NCBI RefSeq assembly: GCF_014066305.1
Contig: NW_023501057.1
Span: 496,001-560,000 of the forward strand
Reading direction: 5' to 3'
From: Letharia columbiana
Lineage: Eukaryota > Ascomycota > Lecanoromycetes > Lecanorales > Parmeliaceae
Length of the DNA: 64,000 nt
The position numbers were made by a program, and so were the translations under genes. Numbering within the stretch: position 1 is the first letter of the stretch; each line of letters begins with the position of its first letter. The notes under the pieces are model-generated. The model made no database searches. It was not told where the DNA came from and saw only the letters and a list, made by a program, of their open reading frames with translations. This document shows positions 33,512 through 44,685 of this stretch, piece by piece.

Positions 33512-35575
33512 CGAGCCAGACACAGGGCGTTACCGGGGCATATCTTGTTCAATTTTGGCAAAGGTCGGATGGGGCTTTCATCAAATTGTGTATGGGGAGC
33601 ACGAGTGATAGGTGTCGATATTTGTTGGTACTGAAGGGATTTAGGTTGCCTTGGAGTACTGGATCACGCGGGCACTGTATAATAAATGTGCGTGACACGG
33701 TCCGGCGATGAGACTGTGCGGGAAAACGGGTATGCTTAGATTCGTCACCAAAGGCGATAAATCGTTACAATCATAAAGTCAATGCTGTTGTATCAAATAA
33801 GTGTGACGCAGTAAAAAAGCACTGGTTAGAAGAACACTGGTCAACAGAAAACGGCTCTGACGTGGGATGGCAGGGCTGAGGTGAGCGTGAACCGTGGGGG
33901 CTTCATTCCCCTTCCTTCCTTCCTTCCTTCAGCACATGCCAGAAAAATCTGGCCTGTTGACTGGACGTATAATACTCTTGAATGACCTCGCCAGTTCCCC
34001 AATGCTATGCATTTGAGCGCCGTCAAGTCCCATTTTCAAGATTACTCTACTTGACACGGCCGTAGGAAAGCCCCGAAAGAAAATGACGCTTTTTGCGGAG
34101 ATTTACCCCGAAGCCAGTCCTCATACCATAGCATCTCCCCAGGATTATTTATGCTCTTTCCGACATGAAGGTGTCGTTCAGACAGCTTAAGCCAATATCT
34201 TGACGGTCAGTGCGAGGTTCGACAGCAGAAAAGTATAAGAATGCTAGTTATGGCAGAGCAATCACCGTTCTTTCGAGCAAATGCCCCTTCGCACAAGATT
34301 ATGTGTCTGGACAGAGACCGCTGCGGACGAAGCTATGTGGCTTAATTGATGATACTTTGCTGTGCCAATGACTGCTCAAGTGCGATAGGCTTGATCAATA
34401 ACCAGGCCAGTACGTCTATATCACGACGAAAAAGGTGGTGGCCTCGGCCTCTCGATAACGGTTTCCAACATCCCAGTCGCGCCGCCCAAAGACTCTCCAT
34501 CTATTCATACTCATACGTGCCCGGCTACACCTTCTTCCCCCAAAAGCACACCACTCAGCTTCCATTGTCTCCTCTGCCGCGCGCTGTATATTATACTAAA
34601 TGAGCTGACGTAACAGCATAGGTAGTAAAGACCAGCCTTGTTAATTACGACTCTTCCGAGCCCCAAAGAGGGCACGTGCGAGAATGAAAAGAAGTGTGTG
34701 GGCTATCTCAGCGATTTGAAGGTGCTGTGACTGAAGTTATCGCTAGTGCTAGTAGTAGATGGTCATATCGTTGATGGCGACAATGAATCTGTGAACCATG
34801 GTGCCTCGATATTGGGACGTGGTTCAAGCTGAAACTTGAAGAAGCAACCGCACTATTAGGCCGGATCTACCGTGTCCATGGAAATCTTTGGCGGTCATGA
34901 TAGGCAAGCAACTTCGAATGCATGCAGGATGCTGTCGGTATCCCAAAGGGGAATCATCCTAATCCAATGATTCAACCGCAGAATACACCCTTAAATTCAG
35001 GGCATGCATGGCAGCCGCAAAATCCGAGTGTTCCTCGACTTCTTGGCGTGCGAGCTGAGGTTTTATCCCAGGTCGACAGAGTCCCAGCCTAATTTTTTAT
35101 GCTATTGCAAGACCTAGGCGAGTATATGCTCATTCACTTCGCTGTACTCTTTCTTCGAAATCAGAGAAGTTCCGTCGGACTAGCACAGATAAGCGAAATT
35201 TCTCCTCCAGTCTTTCGATGCCCGGGTACATATCGAAACAATTGCACCGTCTTGAAGCCACAGGACTGTGGCCGTTCCAGCTACCAAAGCGGAAACAACC
35301 CTCTTCAAGTCAAGAGTCTGTTGATTCGGGTTTTTCTATCCATTCCAGTCGCTTACCTTTCCCCCATGCAACCAGGCGTTCATGGCTGCATACATGGCCA
35401 CTGAGAGCACATGCCAATCAATTATATCGCTCATGGAGTCGGCAAAGACGGCTCATTACAAGGCTGAGACTTCCTGTCAACCAACAGTAAAGAATATGCC
35501 TTCATCTCAATGCCTTTGGTTTCTACTGCTAGCTTTGTAACCGCTGAAGTTCGCCACGGCCTTCGGTCGCCCAGT
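33512..35575. other. 2-kb divergent intergenic region, no gene seen
   Basis: It lies between the AVT3 start (-) and the secreted-protein start (+). A CCTT-type tract occurs at about 33911-33930. Small frames (34346-34603 plus, 35099-35404 plus) have no family signature. It is long for this window and may hold regulatory DNA or a non-coding RNA. Confidence 0.4.
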
Positions 35576-36860
35576 ATGTTGCTCGTTGTTGTACTTCTGT
35601 TTGGAGTGAGCCTGGCTCAGCGCCCGAGCAATGCTTCAACATGTGACTACTATGCTCAGAACCTTTACGGTGCGAACAACAGCCAAACCCAAAACCAGCT
35701 CGTGCAACACATCGTTGCGCTCGCTTTTGGTGGAGCGCCGTTGAGTAACACCAATATCTCATCCGATATAACAGGGATCCTCAATCCTGGCACCTTCCAA
35801 GATCTAAGCGTAGATCTTGCTCCTTGGTTCAATGGTGTAATTGACTCTACCAATCTCAACGATCAGGCAGTGGGCATCAATTGGCTAGATGATGGGGGAC
35901 TTGACCCATTACATAGCTACCTCAACGGCTCAACATCCAATGTCATGTTGACAAATACGACCAACCAGTAGTATGCTGTGTCTTCCGCCCACACCTATCT
36001 ATGCTAACAACGGTCCACGCAGTCGCCTTTTTGCACATTTCTTCCAGGCCTTCAGTCACATTTTCGGCTGCTCAGATCCGCCAGCCCCACCTCCCTCCAG
36101 CAGTGGCAGCAGTGGTCCCCTCAGTCTTGCGTACGTCCATAAATACATGAACCTCAATTACACCGACCTCGGCCACTTCATCAATCAGCTTAGCATGGCT
36201 ACTACAAACTACGGCTTCTCAGACCAAGACAGCCAGACTTTAAATACAGACCTGAACGGCATGTACAATGTCCGCTGTGCACCGCCTGTCACAGAGAATC
36301 CAGCTCAAGGACCTCAATTACTCTCATTGTGTCAAGCTGATACCTGCCCATTAGCTGTACCTAATGCGGATTGTGCTGCTTATGTCAACCTTACAGCCAA
36401 CGGCATTGCAGCCGGTGTCTCATCTTCGCAGGATTCTTCTGCGGCCACACCCACGCCCTTTATCCCTACCACAATATCATCCACATCCTCTCCAACATCC
36501 TCAGCGAGCAAAGAGCCAACATCAACGGCTAGCAATCCATCCACGACCGCATCTAAGGCGACACTAAGTCCGGGCGCCATTGCGGGTATCGCTATTGGCG
36601 GAGCTGCGGTGCTTCTCGCTGCAGTCGTAGCAGTTGTCCTCTTGCTCAGAAGGCGCAGACCGGTGCAACAGACGCCGTATCCTACCACGCCCATGTCCCT
36701 TGCGTCTCCGCCCGGGGAGCAGAAGTTTCCTTCATTCACGTCTCAGATGCACAGTCCGCCGCTGGACCAACGTTTTGCTTCGTTCACTTCACCAACGCTG
36801 AGTCCGACTATAGCTGAGATGGATAGCACACACGGGGGACTTGGCGAAGGCTGGCATTGA
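35576..36860 (+). CDS. fungal secreted / single-pass membrane protein of unknown function
   Basis: Two exons: 35576-35967 and 36023-36860 (intron of 55 nt), giving 409 residues. The ATG at 35576 places a clean signal peptide (MLLVVVLLFGVSLAQR) at the N-terminus; an in-frame ATG at 35510 would add 22 residues before it. The ectodomain (about 20-270) has N-glycosylation sequons and paired cysteines, with a Pro/Ser insertion after the intron. A Ser/Thr-rich stalk follows, then GAIAGIAIGGAAVLLAAVVAVVLLL as transmembrane helix (about residues 325-350), a basic stop-transfer RRRR and a short Pro/Ser cytoplasmic tail. The layout resembles fungal surface sensor-like or receptor-like proteins. I do not know a function for this ectodomain. 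Confidence 0.8.
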
Positions 36861-38501
36861 ATGAGTGCGGCTTAACAGACGGTGTTCTTTTGTCAGGATA
36901 GTTCGACGGGGTCATGAACATGGGCTCATTTTCCATATTGCCCAAATCTGCTTGAGACTTACATCGTTGGAGGTTTCGATCTTTCAGTCTTTGCTAGGTT
37001 CGGAGTATGCAATGTTTGTATATGTATTGGCGTTACTGATCATTAGAGAGTAACATTCCAATAAGGCAACCGCTACTCACGCAAGTTGTGACCTTTTGAC
37101 GCTCCAATGGTCTTGCAGGACTGATGTTTGAGCTTGTCAAGGCTGAGCCTTGAGCTGGTCTTCTGGTTCCATCTGGTCAGAAAGTGATGTCGCAGCAGTT
37201 GATGCAGCATCGCTTGGCCATTTTACAGTAGACCTTTAATGCGGGCTCACGAGCCCTCAGCCACTTAGCAAAGAGAGTCAAACGGCAAAGTATGGCAGGC
37301 TCTCTACAACAATCTCATCTGCGCTGGGGATCATTCATCAATGCGTCAAAGAATACGACAGCATCTATACAATAACAACATCGCTGCAATAGGCGGTCTA
37401 GGGTCCACCGTGTTCCAGGCTCCTGAGGAAAGCAGACTTGCGCTTGCAGGCCTTTTTGACAGTTTCCGGTAGGTTCGCAGCATGCGCGCTCTGCTTCTTC
37501 CAAGTCCACGCTTGCACGGCTCGATTGACAGCGTCCGCATCCCGCGGCATTTCACCGTTCGAGTGCTGCGATCCCCTTCGCCATCGTCTCTCACCGTCAT
37601 GGAACCAGGCATCTCAAGGCGTCAATGACTGGTTTCCAGATAGCCGGGATGGACTTTCTGTCTGAAGAGTCTACTTTCGGGTCCTCCGAGACGGATTCGC
37701 CCTCACTACCGACGTCTGCCGTCGATGGCACGGTAAGGCTTCGCAATATGCAGTTGACGGATGTTTGGGTTGTGCGGCCGCGGATGTTGCGTCCCTGTGA
37801 TTATTGGTCTGAGAATGGGAGTGATGTGGGGCCTGAGGCGGTGTGAGGGAGGTTGGGCAAATCTGAGTTTCCAATCCGTCTTCAGGAGGCTGAGAAGCGC
37901 TATGCGGGAGAGGTCGAAAGGCCACGGCTGCCAATGAAAGTATTGGAGGAATCCGGATCTTTTCCCTTCGGTTCAGACACGACCTTAAGGGGTCTCGAAA
38001 CCGCGAAAGTTTGGTAAATCCTGCACGTTTTCGTACCCGCATGTTTCAACCGATTCAATCTCTTCCCCAGCCCTGTGCCATCTCGCCAGCCTTTTCCCCT
38101 CAACTCGAGCTCAGCCATCACATGAAACCCTAGAACCAAAACGAGGATAATTGACAAGCGCTTGCTTTTGGCCCCATGGACTCAGACAAGACGTTCAGGC
38201 ACCAAACCTACAAAAGTGTGGCCGTACGCCGCAGCATTGTTTCGTTTCATTTCAACCATTTCAGTCTCTTCTTACACCGGCTGTGCTGTCTCGGATTTCC
38301 TGGCGGTTAGACTTATGAGTATAAGAGAGGAGGGACGTCCCTCCTCTTTGGTGTTTTCTTTCATATCCTTCAGCAAGCACAGACAGACAGCATAAGACTC
38401 TTCGCATACCTGCACACACACCAGCATCCACACACCGCACGAATATCTGCGCAAGCAGATCATCCATCACCCGCAATACCAGCCACCGAAAACCAAGCAC
38501 G
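36861..38501. other. intergenic, unresolved short frames
   Basis: Frames at 37438-37846 (plus) and 37346-38157 (minus) overlap and show no family signature. A perfect 22-bp palindrome at 38325-38346 lies about 155 bp upstream of the next start codon. Confidence 0.4.
38325..38346. repeat. perfect 22-bp palindrome upstream of a small hypothetical gene
   Basis: AGAGGAGGGAC followed directly by its reverse complement, with no spacer. It lies in the presumed promoter or leader of the gene at 38502. It could be a dimer-binding site or a cruciform-prone element; no regulator can be named. Confidence 0.75.
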
Positions 38502-38867
38502 ATGAGCTCTGCTAAACCTCGCGCTGGTGGTGCTCAACCGGTTGCACATGATTGCGACGAAGATCGTAAATATCCCCACGGCGGCTACATTATTGGTACC
38601 GATTGTGAGAACATTAAGCGGGAGGCCACAGTGACAAACCGAGATCCAATTGGAAGTCCTTACCTTTGGTCCTTCCTGGTTACAGCATCCGATGGCCTCC
38701 CTTTTCCTCTCGAGCATGTGGGAAATACAATGTTCATAAAGTTCGCACCACCAAACCCCCGCCCTCCGCTAGGTAAAATTTATACGGTGATCTTCACACG
38801 TCGTCTCAATGCGCCAGACCATGAACCCTATACGTTTGTGGCGGCGATAGAGGGGCAACATGCCTAA
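38502..38867 (+). CDS. small hypothetical protein, possibly longer
   Basis: A 121-residue frame starting MSSAKPRAGGAQP. The composition is globular, with no signal peptide, membrane helix or known motif. The adjacent frame (to 39042) continues with a 60-residue block (MPKSRGVLEASAVRVDCGKEF and onward). Dropping one G from the GGGG at 38852-38855 would join both into a 179-residue protein. This is only suggestive, because there is no homologue to anchor it. I do not recognise the family. Confidence 0.45.
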   Translation: MSSAKPRAGGAQPVAHDCDEDRKYPHGGYIIGTDCENIKREATVTNRDPIGSPYLWSFLVTASDGLPFPLEHVGNTMFIKFAPPNPRPPLGKIYTVIFTRRLNAPDHEPYTFVAAIEGQHA

Positions 38868-39042
38868 GAGTAGAGGGGTTTTGGAGGCGTCGGCGGTGAG
38901 GGTGGACTGCGGGAAGGAGTTCGCAGGGCCGTTTTCCCCGGCAGCGCCGAGGATCAGGGTCATCAGGTTTCATTCAGACGCAGGCGGCATGACCTATCGG
39001 ACAACGGTGGACTGTTCCGGTGCTCTGCTTTGGTTGACGTGA

Positions 39043-39923
39043 TTTGGTTTGGCTTTTGGAAATTCATGTGTTGCTATTCTTGCGGTTTTTGTTTGACTCC
39101 CATGTTCCTAGCACGGTAGCACCCTTGTTTTGTTAATCACTTTAGAGCACAAGACACAGCATCTAAATCCAAATGAAAATACTCGTAGCCTAATCCGAGA
39201 CTCTCCGTCTTTGATCGGAAGAGATGCAAGGGTCTGTGCATGGTTTTTCTTTGGTCTGAGATCAAATGAATGATGCGTAGGTAACCCTATTTTGCCATGC
39301 CTCACGCTCACAAGACTGCAGCCCAGCCATGTATGAAGCAATAGAGACTAATTTGCAATGCCAAGGCACAAGCTTTACTCCTTGGCTACATGGATGAACA
39401 ATAGAAATTCAAACCGTATGAGAAAGACATCTTTGAAAGCTCATAGGGCTCGACCCCTCAGATCGTCGAGCTACCCATGAACACTCTTGAGCAGAACAAA
39501 CGAGAAAGGTTTTGGACACGGAGCCATCCGCATACGTCGTTGGAGGCAATCATATATGGATGCCACTTCTCCCTGATGCCTCGATCGTAAGCCAGACCTG
39601 ATCACTCGAGACATTGATCGACTCCGCCCCACTCATGAATTAAGTAAGTACTTTACTTTATGATTTAATTCTTGCCTCGTCCGGCGACCTCCCCGTGAAG
39701 CGCGGCTAATGTAGCCGGCGGAAGCTAACAGGCGCTATACAGGGGCACCCTAAGGCAAGGGTTCTTGTCATTGACGTAGTAGAAGAATGTTCGTTGAACC
39801 AAAATAATTTTATCCCTCAACAAGTCTCCATCAAATCGTAGGGAAAGAGGCCGAAAAGCTCGCTGGAAACTGAAGCACATTCACGATCTCAACTTCCTAT
39901 CCGCATCATCCCGAACACACGCA
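39043..39923. other. intergenic, nothing recognised
   Basis: About 880 bp with only short frames. AT-rich near 39640-39670. Confidence 0.4.
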
Positions 39924-40335
39924 ATGGCCACAATCATCCGCCGGCACCCTCGAAAGCTCGTCGCCGGTATTGTTCTTGTCGGTATGCTCAAAATTCTCCG
40001 TCGTTAGAGATGTTAGTCTCTCACACATCATGGCTACAGGTGTCGGATACGGCGTCGCTGAGGGTATACTCCCAAACCCACTTCAGACTCCCGGTGTACA
40101 GAATATCGAGCAGCGCTATTCGTCCGGTGGCGGCTCTAAGAATCATTTGCCAGGCGCTGCTACAAAGAGAGGGCATCCTGATTCGGTAGAGGGGAATACG
40201 GAGACGGCGAAGGGAATCGGAAGCCCACATCACGAGGCAAATTACCAGGGGCAGAAACCAGATGTGAGTACACACCGTAGTTTTTGGAGCGTTGGGAAAT
40301 TCATGGGCAGAGAATTGTTTGAGGATCACTTTTGA
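39924..40335 (+). CDS. small hypothetical protein with N-terminal basic/hydrophobic segment
   Basis: Two exons: 39924-39981 and 40040-40335 (intron of 58 nt, GTATGC donor, ACAG acceptor), giving 117 residues. Splicing joins MATIIRRHPRKLVAGIVLV to GVGYGVAEGILPN, making one hydrophobic helix after a basic N-terminus. This could be a mitochondrial signal-anchor or inner-membrane segment. The remainder is polar and Gly/His-rich. There is no motif I recognise. Without splicing, the upstream exon stops at once, which supports the intron. Confidence 0.55.
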
Positions 40336-40962
40336 CCTTGAGCGGTGCGCAAGATTTGTCTACATATGCTGATTATTCGTGGGGACTACCAGCCGAGTGG
40401 ATTCGACAAGACATGGAACAGAGCCCATTACAATTCTGAAAAGGGAAAGTAGGGTATCATCCGCTCACTGGCGGACTCACGTTGCATTGCTAAGGCGAAT
40501 CCGGTGTGAAATGGCTTTCTCATTTTCTAAAATACGGGCACAAGGCATAAACATTCAGCTCTGGGCGTAGGGGCTTCAGACAGGATCAGAAGTGGCATGG
40601 GTTATGCTTCAGCATGTCAGTTGGATCCGGAAATTTCGCGTGATGCATCCATATTCGTGGTGTAGAGCGGGCCATGGCTTTTATTCCAATACACGCTTCA
40701 TAGACCTACCGTCTAATGATGCAGGCCGCTTTCGACGAAAAGTATATTTCACAAACGCAGCAAGGAGAAGGAGAGGCCAAAGGTGTCACGCAGCAAATCA
40801 TCAATAATGGTTAAGCGGCAGTTCACCCAAGTGAAGCCTCCATTGTGAAATTGAATGATTTGCATTGTAGCTTTTTGAACAGTTGTACTGGGATACTAGC
40901 TCAAGCGACCCTCAAGCTTTACTCCACTATGTAAGCACCTGGTATCGTTGCATGCCAATCAC
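40336..40962. other. intergenic between convergent genes
   Basis: About 630 bp, presumably the 3' regions of the small hypothetical gene (+) and uL5 (-). No feature supported. Confidence 0.45.
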
Positions 40963-41728
40963 CTAGGTACTGCGATCTCCTCTCACGATACCCTCGAATC
41001 GATTCTTGAACCACTTGACTGTCTCTTGCTGGTTGATGCGGTGGCTAGCACCAACTTTGCTTTGCGCACGCCTTCGCTTGGCTACCCGCTCGCCAGGTCG
41101 TGTCCTGTAAAACAAACAATCAGCATCTCATCCGAATTCTGCAAGGGTCCCAACACGTCTTCCCAACGGAGAAGACTCACATGCAGCAGTAAAAGTCCAT
41201 GCCGTAGATACCAATTGCCGGATCATACTTGATGCCCAAATCGATATGCTCGCTAATACCGAATCCGAAGTTGCCCGTCTGGGAAAAGTTCTTCTTTCGC
41301 AATTCGTATTCCTTCACCTTAAGCCCGCGCTCAAGGATTTCTTCGGCCTTGGGACCGCGGACAGTGACATGGACAGCGATCTTTTCGTTACGTCGGATAC
41401 CGAACGTTCGGACTGTGTACCGGGCTTTGCCTGAAAGGGAGCAGATGATGTTAGACAACGCTGCGGGAGAGTGACGACCACTCCAGAAACGAGTATGGAA
41501 AGCGAATGCGTACTGTAGACAGGCGTCTGACCAGATAACTGTTCGAGCACTTTGGCAGCGCGGGTAAGCCTATCACCGGATTCGCCGACAGAGATGTTGA
41601 GGACCAGCTTCTCGATGCGTAGTTCGCGCATGGGGTTTGCGCTCTTGTCTTTTTGGGATTCCGCCTGGTGACCGCAAATTAGCATTGTGGTGAGCAGTAA
41701 AGCCCATGCACCTGCAGCCACTTGCCAT
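40963..41728 (-). CDS. RPL11: 60S ribosomal protein uL5 (L11)
   Basis: Four exons: 41728-41726 (ATG only), 41664-41514, 41430-41181 and 41104-40963, giving 181 residues. uL5 sits in the central protuberance and binds 5S rRNA. The sequence is close to fungal L11: [53 protein letters not shown], and the last exon [14 protein letters not shown] to KWFKNRF. The first intron would be GC-AG (GCAAGT donor straight after the ATG, CACCAG acceptor, TGCTAAT branch). Reading through instead would start at [14 protein letters not shown] in the intron. The other introns are 83 and 76 nt. The C-terminus has a short extra RGDRST. It is divergent from SmB, with starts 287 bp apart. Confidence 0.93.
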
Positions 41729-42015
41729 GATCGAGAATGCGTCGGAGGAATATGTTGCGAAGATGCTAATGCTGTCGCTGCCGTTGAAAGTTGAGGCCCT
41801 GTGTGGGCGATTAGCGAAAGTATAGCGCGCTTGGCGTGTAATTTATAACTAGCGCAAGTCAAGTCGTTTTGAGAACCTCCAACCGCAAGAATCTAAAGCT
41901 TCATACACCATACTGCGCGCTTGACATTCGAAAGAGTGGAGAGCCCAAGAAAGCTTGGAGCTTCCTTACAATCTTTGGACAAGACAAGTCGCGTGAGCGA
42001 CCACAGTCAATCATT
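41729..42015. promoter_or_regulatory. compact divergent promoter, RPL11 / SmB
   Basis: 287 bp separate the two start codons of these divergent genes. No element was identified by name; shared control is inferred from spacing. Confidence 0.5.
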
Positions 42016-43008
42016 ATGGCGAACAAACAGGGGAAGATGGTAAGTCTCGGTCTCGAAAATCGGCCTTTTATTTCATGTCAGGCTTTGTCGATACTCTTGC
42101 TGATCGATTCACGTGGTAGCAAAACCTCGTAAGCTCCCGAGCTCCCTCCCGACCAGCTCTCAAATCCCTTCCGAGACGCCAGAATTGCATACAGAAGTAC
42201 TAATACTGGTCCAGATCAATTACCGAATGAGAATTACACTGAATGATGGGCGACAAATGACTGGGCAAATGCTAGCATTCGATAAGGTTAGTCCATATCA
42301 AGATGAGAGTCTGCTTCTGCTAACTTTGACGCAGCACATGAACCTCGTCCTTGCAGACACAGAAGAATTCCGCCGAGTAAAGCGCAAGCCCACCAAAGGC
42401 GCACAATCTGCTCCTGGCAGCTCTACACCCGCACTCGTCGAATCGGAAGAAAAGCGCACTCTCGGTCTTACCATTGTTCGCGGCACTCATATCGTCTCCT
42501 GCTCAGTCGACGGCCCTCCTCCCGCAGACCCATCGGCAAGGTTAGGAGCAAGCGCACCAGGGAGGTGCTGGAGGTGCACCACCTACGTTAGCTGCTGGAC
42601 CGGGCATAAGTAGACCAGCTGGAAGAGGATTGCCTGTTGGACTAGGTGGACCGGCTGCGGGAGTAGGAGGACCAGCGCCGCCAGGAGGGTTTCCTGGATT
42701 TCCACCTGGTGGATTCCCTGGTGGTGCACCACCAGGGTTTGCGGGTCGTGGAGGACCCCCAGGAGGAGGACCGCGTAAGCTCATTCAAGAACAACGAGCC
42801 AAAGCACAACGCTAATTATTGGTTTCTAGCTGGATTCGCACCACCGCCTGGATTTCCCGGAGGACCACGTAGGCTCTACCCCATGTCCCGACTCCTGATG
42901 TGATGGTGGCTGACGAAATTTCTAGCGCAAGGGTTTCAGCCGCCGCCAGGGTTCCAGCCTCCCCCAGGGGGCCGCGGTTTCCCACCGCCAGGATTCCAAG
43001 GGCGGTGA
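42016..43008 (+). CDS. SMB1: spliceosomal Sm protein B, with 9-nt micro-exon and one frame break
   Basis: Six exons: 42016-42039, 42120-42128 (9 nt, encoding Q-N-L), 42215-42286, 42335-42774, 42830-42868 and 42926-43008. SmB is part of the heptameric Sm ring on U1, U2, U4 and U5 snRNAs. Sm motif 1 (INYRMRITLNDGRQMTGQ to HMNLVLAD) and Sm motif 2 (IVRGTHIVS) are clear, followed by a Gly/Pro-rich tail typical of SmB. The micro-exon is called because family members read KMQxLINYRM; without it the protein would be KMINYRM. The spliced length is 3n+1. The frame shifts at the GGG of 42560-42562 (ASAPGR instead of ASAPGG), after which the Gly/Pro tail continues one base over, through the last exons to GFQGR. 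Corrected length about 221 residues. Confidence 0.9.
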
Positions 43009-43427
43009 TTTACGTGACAGTTGGCTGATTGGATCGATGTCAAAATACATGGAGACATTGAGCCCCCTGATTCGAGCATGAGAGCTCCATCTCGACCAAA
43101 GTGAAAGCAGGGACATGAGGAAAGTCCCAGCAGTGGTTCTGCAAATGACTAGTGCCAGGACTGGCGTTTGGGAGGATGGACTGCTAATATACCACAAAAG
43201 CGTCAGAATAGTCAGGACAAATCAAAAACTTCAGAAGTCACCACTTGCCGGACCTCAAGCTTCTCCCTTCTTTGTAGATGCAGACCAAATAGTAAATTAT
43301 AAAGGCACGTGACCATTGTTCCGCCGACATCGTCAGCCCTATCGGCAATAACCCAAAACTCCTCAAATCCAAGACCTGCTCCTGCGCTGTAACTGAACGC
43401 ATCTTCCTCCTCATTACCACTCACGCA
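43009..43427. other. intergenic, SmB 3' end and MPC1 promoter
   Basis: About 420 bp, no gene. AT-rich around 43290-43310. Confidence 0.5.
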
Positions 43428-44293
43428 ATGGCAGCCGCAATATCAGCGCTCAATGCCAAGATCCGGTCCCAGCCGGTCTTGAACTATGTCTGCTCAACCC
43501 GTACGTCGGCCTGCGCCATCACGCCTCCACAGCTCCGAAACAAGACCGGATCACCGACTGACCTACTTCACTCTCTGCAGATTTCTGGGGCCCGGTCTCC
43601 AACTTTGGCATCCCCATCGCAGCCGTAATGGACACGCAGAAAGATCCCGACATGTACGCTCCCTCCCACTCCTCCCCCCCCAGCTGCCATCTCCGGAGCG
43701 CACTTTTCCCAAATCACCGCGACTCGTCTGACGTGATTGGTAACATAGCATATCCGGCCGCATGACGGGCGCCCTGGTCCTTTACTCCGGCACCTTCATG
43801 CGCTACGCCTTGGCTGTTCAGCCGAAGAATTATCTGCTGTTCGGCTGCCATTTTGTCAATTTCGGAGCGCAGTTGACGCAGGGATATCGGTATCTAGAGT
43901 ACTGGAAGTGAGTGGCATATTCTTCTCTTCTAGGAAAGGTTGGGGACTGGATGGTACCTTGGACGGAGAGTGTGGGTGTTGGAGGGTAAATGGGATATGA
44001 GATTGTGATATGGGAAATTGAGGGGACGTAGACCTGGGAACAGCTTCTTAGGCAGGAACGGAATCGCATTTTCGGAACGGATTGCTATGTTTTTGTGGGT
44101 AGTGGATACCTACTAACGTGTCGTTAGCTACGGCGGACGAGAAGCATCACTAGAGGCGAAAGCGAAGACAGAGGCGAATCAGATTGCTCAAGATGGCAAA
44201 TCAATAGCTGGGGACGCAAAGGCTGGTGCGGAGGGCATTGTCGGCGACGTGAAACTGAAGGCAGGAGAGTTGAAGCAGAAGGTGGTGAAATAG
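43428..44293 (+). CDS. MPC1: mitochondrial pyruvate carrier subunit 1
   Basis: Four exons: 43428-43500, 43581-43653, 43749-43907 and 44128-44293 (introns of 80, 95 and 220 nt), giving 156 residues. MPC1 pairs with another MPC subunit in the inner mitochondrial membrane to import pyruvate. Diagnostic blocks are [17 protein letters not shown], the D-P-D-I-I-SG junction, [16 protein letters not shown], and the [23 protein letters not shown] segment. The C-terminal ~50 residues form an Ala/Lys-rich tail ([20 protein letters not shown]), longer than in animal MPC1 but usual in filamentous fungi. The third intron has a perfect TACTAAC branch site 10 nt before its acceptor. All exon phases agree. 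Confidence 0.95.
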
Positions 44294-44685
44294 TATGGTG
44301 GAGGATGACGATCGGTCAAGAGACTTAGCGGGTATCTGTCTGTAAATACGTTTTCAACACCGCCTGTCTCTGGACTATTTTCAAGGTCCGTTTCTGAAAT
44401 GAACATTGCTTTCGCAGGAATTGGGTGGGAGTCTTTACGCTGTATGAGTAAGCTGTGGCACTAGTAAGTTATGGAAGGCATGCCTTTGAACTGAATTGTT
44501 GTGATTGGACCTGTCTCTCGAAACAATTTATCTAAATGTTCAGGCTTTTGTTTCCCTCGCGGACCTTCTGAAAGGGGTTGATGACTGCGTAACGTGCTCG
44601 CAGGAAGGAATTTTTACCGTCTCTGCTGGAGGTCGACCTTGCCGCCTTTTTCGATGACTGTCATAAAACGGCGGCAATGTCATGA
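44294..44685. other. convergent 3' region, MPC1 / M16 protease
   Basis: About 390 bp between two stop codons. No coding feature. Confidence 0.5.
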
